This document shows positions 55,568 to 64,000 of a DNA stretch of 64,000 nucleotides, piece by piece (the first letter of the stretch is position 1; each line of letters starts with the position of its first letter). The DNA is from Parietaria judaica. Its lineage: Eukaryota > Streptophyta > Magnoliopsida > Rosales > Urticaceae. The stretch lies in the NCBI GenBank assembly GCA_954871525.1, contig OX940872.1, forward strand, positions 25,205,746-25,269,745, written 5' to 3'. The notes below the pieces were generated by a model. The model was not told where the DNA came from, made no database searches, and saw only the letters and a list, made by a program, of their open reading frames with translations. A program made the position numbers and the translations under genes.

Positions 55568-56682
55568 GATTGCGTCGATCATGACATTATATATATATAT
55601 ATATATATATTATTCTTAATAAACATAGATTTGTTCGTGTTTTGATGGCCTTGGCTTGATAATTGGAATTATTGATATGTTTGGTTTGTCTTGAATTTTT
55701 TTAATTATTTTTGCGTGGGCCAGGAGGACCCAGGATATGAATTTGAGAAGGACGGATAATATTTTTTTAATAATGTACAATAAATTTAAAAATACAAAAA
55801 TTTACGGGTAAAAAATATGAAAGAAAAATTAAAAGTAGGGTAAAATCTAAATAAAAGTAAAAACCTTGGGCTCTAGCTGCCCCTTTTTTCCATCTAAATA
55901 CGTCCCTTTATAAGAATTAAGGGATTTGATGTTCCAATTTAAGTAGAGATTTGATTGAAAAATTGATGGATATTAATTTACTGAAATAGTATATGTTTCA
56001 GGCTGAGCATAGTATATATAAAACGAATTCATTAATCACAATAGTTAAAAAATTATAAATTTCAATTGTAGTTTTTTAATCAACATTTTTGATGTAACAA
56101 TAATTATCCAAATTTCTCAACGAGTCGTTCAAAAGCTCATTTACGAAAACAAAAATCTACATAGTTTTGATAAAATTTTGAAAAATAAGCTTGTAAATTC
56201 ATGAATATAGCTCAAAATTATATAATCATCTAGAGAGCAGAAGGAGTTGGATAAGGATATTTTGATTATAGAAATATGAAGATCATGTATTTAGGTTTTT
56301 TTTTTTTTTTTATCGTTAATCAATTTATTGTTACATACGATGATAAATTCATTTTATTCTGTAATTTTGGGTGCTCTCTATAACATTTTAGTTATCATTA
56401 ATTATGTATATAATAATGTAGTCCAATTTCTTAGTGAGTTGTTTTTCACCGCACACTCCGAAATTTTTAGTTTCTCGCGGGCTATCCGTGACGTTCCAAT
56501 GCTTTTAAAACACTGCTGATACATTTCCATGATTCATAAGTCATACGAACCCCGTTTTCTTCTTTGCTTAAGCCACGAAACTCTTCATTAAAGTCTTGGT
56601 CACTCTTCAGAATTGTGAAGCACCTTTATTTCTTTGCTCGTAGAATCACATCATTAAGTGAAATTATTAACTTTAGAATCGC
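55568..56682. other. SPH4 3' flank and spacer
   Basis: Duplicated SPH flank to about 56400, then a less AT-rich stretch (56400-56650) whose minus strand reads as a coding-like fragment of about 40 residues (see findings). There is no complete gene. Confidence 0.5.
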
Positions 56683-57006
56683 ATCACGAACAGGTTCGAC
56701 GCCCCGAGCCCGACGGTGACAGTGCACTGAAAGTCAAAGGACGACGACCTCGGGTTCCATGACCTGGCGCCGAGGGGTGGCTCGTGGGGGTTCCAGTTCC
56801 ACCCCCACGTGGTGACCGGGACGCTCTACTTCTGCCGGTTGATCATGTGGGCGCAGACGTTCGAGTACTTCGACATCTACGTCAAAGGCCACGACTTATG
56901 CTACGACTGCTGCTGGACCGTCACAGCCCGGGGCCCCTGCCAGTGCCCCTGCGACCAGCCTCAACCCTGCGAATATAATCCCAAGAGCAAGAAGAAGAAA
57001 GTATGA
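56683..57006 (+). pseudogene. S-protein homologue pseudogene (fifth copy)
   Basis: Starts inside the family core (ITNRFDAPSPTVTVH), with no signal peptide or start codon. TGA replaces the conserved Cys codon right after TVTVH (56728). The rest stays in frame: KSKDDDLGFHDLAP, VTGTLYFCRLIMWAQTFEYF, CYDCCWTVTARGPC, CQCPCDQPQPCEYNPKSKKK. The CPC tail resembles SPH1 more than SPH2-4, so it derives from an SPH1-like copy. It has no promoter of the cluster type. Confidence 0.9.
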
Positions 57007-58012
57007 GATTGGCATATATAAAACATATATATATATATATATAATGTTGTTGAGGTTATATTATTACGAATAAATTACTTCGATTTTTTGGTTTTCGTTT
57101 ATTGGGAATTCATAATTGGTGAAGAATTTGGGCTGAATCAAGTTACAAATATCTTAGGGGACGGATGATTATTCTTTAATGTAAAATAAATTGAAAAAAT
57201 CAACAACTTAAGAATAAAATATGAGGATATATATGATGTTTTTACTCGGTTGAGATTTGAATGAATAAAATTGATGGAATAAATATAATGAATCTCGTGC
57301 TTGGCTCGGAATCTCGGTCTTTTGAAGTCATGTCGGAGTATGAAATTTTCTAGTAATTAATAGGTTTAAATCGGATTTGTTTAAGGGATTTTGGTGTTTT
57401 TTAATTGCATCTTGGTCCTAAATTTGGCATAGATGTTTATTTTTCGAATATCAAAACTTTGTATTAAGATCCTACAGAAATTAAAGTAAATGTCCTTTTT
57501 AAAATAGAATTGCAAAATCCGCGCCCTCGTAATATATTCTGGTTACGTCACTGCAAAAACAACACAAGAACGAGTAACGGAAACCGCCAAATCATCGCTA
57601 ATTTAAGTAGCTATGTTTTTTTTGGTAAATATTCTTCTTCAAAGGTAAGCTTATTAAGTGAAAGCCTCTCACCAAAAAAAAAAGGCTAAGAACGACATTA
57701 AAAAACTGAAAACGACATGACACGTGGACGAGCTTTCTAGCCTAAAACGACGACGTTTCTGGTGGTGGAAGTGGAAAACGTTAACGTTCTATCTCTATCG
57801 GGCACGTGGCAGCCACATCCATCCCTTCTTCTTCTTCTTCTTCTTCAACAAACTTCAGTCGAATTTCGCTTCAATCAAACCAGACAACCAACGATTTCTT
57901 CTTCCTTCTTCTTCTTCTTCAATTGCGAAATTCAAAAGAGAGAGATTCTGGATGCTGGGATTTGATGAGAGGAGGAGCGATTTGTGAAGAAGAGAGAGAT
58001 TGAAGGAGCAGA
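57007..58012. promoter_or_regulatory. CMT1 upstream region and leader
   Basis: Spacer to about 57700, then GC-richer DNA with two ACACGTGG/GCACGTGG motifs (57720, 57802) and CTT repeats at 57826-57846 and 57900-57920, a common plant 5' leader composition. The three overlapping open frames here are not supported as genes. Confidence 0.5.
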
Positions 58013-61000
58013 ATGCAGAGCTCGGTGCTCCAGAGACCGCTTCTCTCGAGAACGAAGCTTCCTCTCTTACTGGTGCCTGAATCTTCCGCCATTAATCCTG
58101 GAAGCTTCTTTGCCCTTTCCCCTTCGCGTAAGCTTCGACAATCGCTAATCTTCTCATATCAACTCTCGTACTGATGATTCATCTGGGTTTTGATGGCTTG
58201 GGGTTTTATGTGTGTGAAGTGGCTGCATTTCACTGAACCCAAATGTTTTCTGATAATAGCGGCAAAAGTATTTAATTTAAGTCAACTCGGCCGATGGGTA
58301 TTTAAGTTCTTTTTGTAGCGGGAAAACTACTTAATTTTAGTGAAACGGTAGCTCCGTCGAGTATTAGAAACTAATATGAAATTCTGTGGAGGTGATAATG
58401 TCCCTCCATCGATGTTTTTGTAAAGAAATTGGACAAAATTGGACGGAGCTGCTGTTTTACTAAACTTGGGTACTTTTCCCGTACCAACAAAAGAACTGGG
58501 GACCCGCCAGACCAGTTAGCTACTATCTGTTCTTGAATTACAGAAGTTAGTTACTCGGTTGAATTACTGTTATATATATATATATATATATTGTTTACTA
58601 TTTTTAGTTTGACCTTAATGTAAGGTTATTAGGTAAGAGTGGATTTTTGGGAAAGTCATACATTTATTTTTGTAATTAGCAAACTTATTCGTGTATGTAT
58701 TCGTATGCGACTTTTTGCAGTAAGATGTAGAGAAATTTCAAGATATTCATGGCGCACGATTCGAGCTCAAGCGTCTAATATTAGCATCGGATCTGGGGGC
58801 TACGATGAAACGGGCGGTAACGCAAACGGGAACAAGCATTTGCAGAACTCCTCGAGTGACGCTTCACCCAAGATGTAAGTTTCAAATTCGTGATCATATT
58901 ATTCTTATAATTAGTTGAATATTTTAATATAAGATATTCGGTAGTTAGAACTTAGCTAATCGCTACTGCGTTTATTTAAGTTTGAATAGATATATTATTC
59001 CGTATTCCTCGTCAAGGCAACAGATTTTAAGTGAAAATCTCAGCCTCAATGAAACTTATGTATGAATATATTGTTATATATTAAACACAAGATAGCAATG
59101 AACGTAAAATAAATCGATAAAACCCAATTTGTTAAAGAACAAAAAAGTGTTACAACGGAAGAAAAATATGAAAATAAACAATGGCTATGTTTAATCATCT
59201 TTGAAACGCCAATTACGTAAAATCTATAATCTCTACACTCCAAAGCTAAGAAACGGGCCGGGCCTAAAAAAAATCGGCTCACAAACAATAACATATACAT
59301 TTCCCGTTTGACAGCGAGAAGCCGCCGATCCAACTCCCGTATCCTCTTGCAATAGCACTTGTCCTATTTGGGTGTGCTTCAATATTTTCACTCATCGCCT
59401 TTGTGAAAGGAGGGCCTTCTTCGCTTTTAGCGGCAATTGCAAAATCCGGCTTCACAGCCGCGTTCTCATTGATATTTGTTTCTGAAATCGGAGACAAGGT
59501 AAACAATAGGACATAGTTTTGTTTCTATCTATTGTTGTTTTGGATGTATTATCGAATCTAATAATTTTTTTTTCTTTCAAATATATTGATAGACATTCTT
59601 CATCGCTGCACTCTTGGCCATGCAATACGAGAAAGTGCTGGTACGGATATTCGAAATCTCTTTATATTCATTTGAATTAATTAAATCATACTTGAAAGAG
59701 ATTTTTTAAATTTACTTAATTATTTTACATCAGCGTTTACAGGCTCGTTTGGTTTTTGGGGTTTGACTGCGTGATTCAGAATTTTCTTGAAGTTACTTAG
59801 ATCTTATGCTCTCGTTGAACAGGTTTTATTGGGCTCGATGGGTGCTCTGTCACTCATGACGGTTCTTTCTGTTGTGATCGGACGGATATTTAATTCAGTG
59901 CCCGCTCAATTCCAGACAAGTAAGTTCTTGGCATGATCCGTTTCAATGGTCCGACATGATTGTAGTAAACTTAAAACAGGAGGATCATGTCGTTTACATA
60001 TCGTAATTATTATTAAATCAGGAGAATTTTCTCCAGCTGTTACTCACCTTCCATTTTAATATTGTTCTTTAGGAGTTATGGCCAAAACATAAACTCTCAC
60101 AGGTAATCTCATATTTAGCGAGGAAAATGAGGTATAACCTTCAGTGTCAAGACAAGGAAATTCCTATTAGGATCCAAACACGGATTCCAAGACAAAAATC
60201 GGCCAACGGGGATTCACCTATGTGATGAATCCCCTCTTTCCATGTATCAACGCGAAATAATAAACAATCTTGACCTTTCTTTTGAGAGGAAGATCGAAGG
60301 CGCTCCAAACGATGCTAAGAAGACAAAATCAAAGCAAAGTAGAACCCTAAGGAACAAAGCAAGTATAAGACCAAAATACATCTTGCCCTTCCGTCAGCAA
60401 TGAGTAATTACGGATTAATTCTTTGGTTATTGCAGCCTTGCCGATAGGAGAATACGCCGCGGTAACTCTTTTGCTGTTTTTTGGCATCAAAGCAATTAAA
60501 GATGCATGGGAACTTCCGTCGAAGGTTGAGAGCAAACCCGAACTTGACGAATTTGTTGAAGCAGAAGAACTTGTCAAAGAAAAGGTAAGATTAAGTGCAT
60601 TATTTTATGGTTTCCACTTGATTTAGTGTCGTTTATATATGTCACTAATCTTGTATATAGACTGAAGATTCCACCCATAATTCATTCCTTCCATCGAATG
60701 TCTCAGGTGTCAAAACGACTCTCAAACCCGCTCGAAGTTGTCTGGAAATCATTCAGTCTTGTATTTTTTGCAGTAAGTCTGTTTTCATATTCGTATCATA
60801 ATATAAGCTTTAGAGAACTTATCAGCTATGTCATCTGAACTTGAAAATTTGGCTGTTTTCCCCCGACCGTTAAATTATCGACAGTTTTTGTCAAACTTTA
60901 TGCCACATGCCGCATAGTAGGTTTTAGGGACAAAACAATCATAAACGACTACTATGTACATGTCATGTGGCTTAAAATTTGACGAAAATCGTCCATTATT

Positions 61001-61800
61001 TCTAAAACAAACAGGTGCACTACCGTTTGTAGCTTGTAGTACCATGATGATCGTCTTTCTTACTTGTGACATAAAAATTAAATTTTTCGATCTTGATTTA
61101 GGAATGGGGAGATCGCTCCATGCTCGCTACAATTGCCCTCGGTGCTGCTCAGGTACGATTCCGTACACTAACATTAAATTCCATTGCTTAACATAATACT
61201 CTTACATATTTTACATTATAATGTAATTATCAGTCATGCCCCGAGTTTGTCGTGTTCTCTGAGTTTCTCTCCTTAATTAATTTTTACAGCAAAATCCCCT
61301 TTAATCATTAGAAAACCGACAGATTTCATCAATTTTAGCTAATTTCAATGTACTACCAATACATTCAATTACGCGCCGCTTAAAATATGGCGAAAATGTC
61401 GATTATTTAACATTTATGGGGTAATTTTTACATTTTAAGTCTAGACGAGAAAATACCAAAATAGTTTAGCAGGAAACTTAGACAGCAAGTTACCCTACTA
61501 TACTCGTTCATGTTTCAACCGGGCTTTCTCTTTTTCAGTCGCCTTGGGGCGTGGCTGGAGGGGCCATAGCCGGTCATTTCCTCGCAACTCTCATCGCAAT
61601 CACAGGAGGCGCACTCCTAGCTAATTACATCTCTGAAAAAGTGGTAAAATTACGTCTTTCTCCTCAATGCGATGACTCGAGAAAGTTGATATTCTTTCGT
61701 ACTGTTAGGCTAACTCGCTCTCGTCTTGAATCAGGTTGGCTATTTGGGAGGCGTGCTGTTCCTTGTTTTCGCGGTGGCGACTTTTTTTGGATTCTTCTAG
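58013..61800 (+). CDS. CMT1: chloroplast UPF0016/GDT1-like Mn transporter (CMT1 type)
   Basis: Multi-pass transporter of the UPF0016/GDT1 family. The Arabidopsis counterpart (GDT1-like protein 2, CMT1) imports Mn2+ across the chloroplast inner envelope for photosystem II. Exons are 58013-58127, 58721-58874, 59315-59498, 59593-59640, 59823-59919, 60436-60584, 60707-60772, 61102-61152, 61539-61643 and 61735-61800, giving 1035 nt and 344 aa. The Ser/Arg-rich N-terminus (SSVLQRPLLSRTKLPLLLVP) is a transit peptide. The two signature motifs are present: FVSEIGDKTFFIAALLAMQY and FAEWGDRSMLATIALGAAQS. Helices include PYPLAIALVLFGCASIFSLI, VLLGSMGALSLMTVLSVVIG and VLFLVFAVATFFGFF at the C-terminus. 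The EKPPIQLPYPLAIAL and KAIKDAWELP segments favour CMT1 over the paralogue PAM71. Confidence 0.93.
58250..58510. mobile_element. decayed Mutator-like ends in CMT1 intron 1
   Basis: ATAGCGGCAAAAGTATTTAA on the left and AAACTTGGGTACTTTTCCCG on the right resemble the inverted ends of the element at 34076 (GCGGCAAAAGTACCCAA). Middle parts GGTAGCTCCGTC and GACGGAGCTGCTG are also inverted. No target duplication was resolved. Confidence 0.5.
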
Positions 61801-62008
61801 AAAGAACGCGAGAGGAGTGAAGGAGAGAGAGAGGTATTAGCGCCGAGATTAGAGAGCAGGAGTGCAAATAACATGTGCATATTGTGGATTTCATTGTTGA
61901 TATATTTGAATTTTGATGAACTAGTCAAATAATTGCTTTGTAAACTAGAGATGAACCAGTGAAATGGAAAGTTGGAAACCATACTTTTAAATTCCACAAA
62001 ATAAAGAA

Positions 62009-62055
<47 letters not shown>
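62009..62055. repeat. (AT)n(GT)n compound microsatellite
   Basis: An AT run continues into a GT run downstream of CMT1. The rest of 61801-62112 is 3' flank with no other feature seen. Confidence 0.95.
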
Positions 62056-62056
<1 letters not shown>

Positions 62057-62112
62057 ATTACAACCCTGGTTAATAATGTAAAATGCTTCATCCACATTCC
62101 TACCAGTTCTTA

Positions 62113-63400
62113 ATTTTTTTTTTTTGAGAGAAAGTACCAGATTCATTAAAACAAAATCAGCTGAGGGAACAAACATCCCTCTGAGCTACAGATAAAAGCC
62201 ATTCCGGGCATACAAACGACCAAAAATCAGTCGGTAAAGAGTTAAGACGTCTCTTCGCTAAACAATTGGCGACTTCATTACATGAGCGAGGTACCCAACG
62301 ACACTTTTTGTTCCATCCCGTCACAGCGGCAGCCGCAGAGATATTCTCTAAGATTGAACCTTGCAGGCTATGGAAATTACGTCCGTTGACAAGTTGCGAA
62401 GCGCGTAGACAGTCGGACTCCACTTCCGATATCTTCCACTCCCGTCCATGAGCGAAGAGAAGACCCCGAAGGATGGCATAACATTCTGCAGTAAGGGCCG
62501 AATTCGCACATGGAATAAGTTCAGCGCAAACTCCCATAATCGTGCCATGTTTGTCCCGAATCACCGCCCCGACCGACGCTCGACCGGCTTTCTCATCCCA
62601 AGCCGCATCGACATTCAATTTGAGGCCACCATCTTCTGCCCCGCACCAGACCCTTGGCCGCTCGACACTGTCTGTGGGATTCAATTCTGTGCACTTGTTT
62701 TGCCCTTTGTAGCTCGTGAGCCAATAAGAAACTTCTCCGACCCAAATTTCCGGTCTCTTTGAAAAAGTCTCAAAAAGGCGGTTATTCCTATCCGACCACG
62801 ATGCCCACAAGAGACCACAAAAAAATTCCAGATTCCCTTCATCGAGAGTCTCCACTGCCCTTAGGCAGATTTCACGAAAAGAAAAGTGTCCCGTCTTGCT
62901 TACCCAACGATGTAGCGACGACGCATCCCATATCGCTCGAGCTCTAGGACATCCCCAAACCGCATGGCGAACGTCCTCTGGAAGGGCACCACAAAACTTG
63001 CAAAACGGTAAACATTCTATCCCCCTACCTCGAAGAGCACCGAACGTCGGAAGAGCTTCATGCCAAGCGCGCCACACCACATGCTTTACTTTGGGCGGGA
63101 TTTGTAAACCCCACATCCTCTTCCACCATTTAGAATCGGTTTCGAAGGAGCATGAGGGCCCACCCCCCGTGTTTGCCATAGCTAATCGGTATCCCGACCG
63201 AGCTGTATAGAGACCGTCTTCCTCAAAGTGCCACACAAGCCTATCTCTTGTACCCGGTCCTCCCCACGGGATCTTTAAGATGTTCACAGCGTCATATGGG
63301 GACATTAAAGCTTCCACCAACTCTTTGTTCCAACCTCCTTTATCCCAAAGATCGGCTACCCGCCATGGAAACCCATCGTCCGGTTCCTCCGCGCTCACAG
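62113..63400 (-). mobile_element. 5'-truncated LINE with an open C-terminal frame
   Basis: A single minus-strand frame from 63398 to 62157 (413 codons, no stop) carries the RVT zinc-binding domain (WWKRMWGLQIPPKVKHVVWR, CKFCGALPEDVRHAVWGC) and a plant RNase H (LKLNVDAAWDEKAGRASVGA, LTAECYAILRGL, VESDCLRASQL, NEVANCLAKRRL). A short 3' tail and an A-tail (T-run at 62114-62125) follow. It is of the same family as 45069-47779 but far less decayed, so it is younger. Similarity stops at AEEPDDGFPW, marking the 5' truncation. Target duplications were not certain. Confidence 0.9.
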
Positions 63401-64000
63401 TTTTTCGGCTTTCTGAAATTGTTTCTTTTCTTCGAAAAAGCTTTCAATAAAAAGCCCAATTCTTTTCTTATTGGCCGGAACCGATCCGAAGAAAAAAAAA
63501 ATACAAGGGTGAAGTGAACACTGGTTTGTACACCCTAAATTCTAGACTATATATATATATATATAATTAATTAAATAATAAGCATAACCAAAACTTCGAA
63601 TAATATATGAAATAAGGCTGAATAAAACTCTAAAGTTAAAGCTATAATAATTCATAATTATACATTTTACTTAAACCGGTAAATAAAAACGAACCGTACC
63701 AAAAACCGAGCGTAGGGGTCAAAAAACCCTAGGCTATGAACTGATTATGTAAAGCTCATATTATAGAGACAGTTGCTTGACGTGCAAAGCAAGCTTCCAT
63801 TTCAATACCCTTTGACAAAATAAACCGACCACAGAAATGAGCCTTAAAAGAATCTTGTATATATTCCTATAAGAATCAGAATCTAGTGGTTAATAATCCA
63901 ATTCTCATTCCAAACATTTACAGACATCTTTGAAAAAGTCAACGTGTTGACTTTTTCAAGGTCATTCAACAGTACACCTATCAGACATTGCGGTGCCGTT
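63401..64000. other. right-edge spacer
   Basis: AT-rich, with a TA run at 63549-63564. A perfect 30-bp palindrome lies at 63930-63959 (arms TTGAAAAAGTCAAC, 2-bp centre). No gene was recognised before the window ends. Confidence 0.6.

Noticed and set aside
57724..58003. three overlapping plus-strand ORFs before CMT1
   Set aside because: They read the CTT repeat of the leader as Phe/Ser/Leu runs and end before or at the CMT1 start.
62113..63500. exact target duplication for the right-hand LINE (CAGTTCTT against CAGTTTTT)
   Set aside because: The match is too short and imperfect to claim.

Overview
This window is nuclear DNA from a flowering plant, most likely a eudicot. The genes have many short introns with plant-type splice sites, the spacers are very AT-rich, and the gene families are plant ones. 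I cannot name the species. All intron/exon structures below were read by eye: splice-site choice, reading-phase continuity and similarity to plant families as I know them. None was checked by a database search.

Left part (1-33.5 kb). A tRNA-derived SINE and several small repeats precede a 35-exon gene for the proteasome activator PA200 (3109-12585, +). It is followed by a three-exon R2R3-MYB gene of the MYB80 type (14074-12969, -), a transposon-rich spacer, a tiny SMAP-like acidic protein gene (-), a broken Copia gag fragment, a 12-exon Serinc/TMS membrane-protein gene (23395-28106, +) and two tandem dirigent-protein genes (29773 and 32801, both +).

Middle part (33.5-42 kb). A 2.48-kb Mutator-like element (34076-36556) with long inverted ends and a perfect 9-bp target duplication carries an intact two-exon ORF for a PB1-like plus acidic protein without a recognisable transposase core. 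Next is a hydroxyethylthiazole kinase gene (THIM, -) that is frameshifted at its active-site loop, then a TRIM retrotransposon with an extra LTR-containing duplication.

Right part (42-57 kb). Four intact intronless S-protein-homologue (SPH) genes and one pseudogene lie head-to-tail. They arose by tandem segmental duplication that copied promoters too. The cluster has been invaded by two snap-back Mutator-like elements, one of them between the SPH1 TATA box and its upstream promoter, by a LINE placed 86 bp after the SPH2 stop, by another LINE fragment and by a hAT MITE.

Far right (57-64 kb). A ten-exon gene for a chloroplast-envelope UPF0016/GDT1 manganese transporter of the CMT1 type (58013-61800, +) is followed by the open 3' part of a second LINE.

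The genes do not form one pathway. The main themes are housekeeping genes embedded among transposons, a lineage-expanded cysteine-rich secreted SPH cluster, and a clan of Mutator-like elements whose ends share a GGGTWAAYTGCGGC-type motif.
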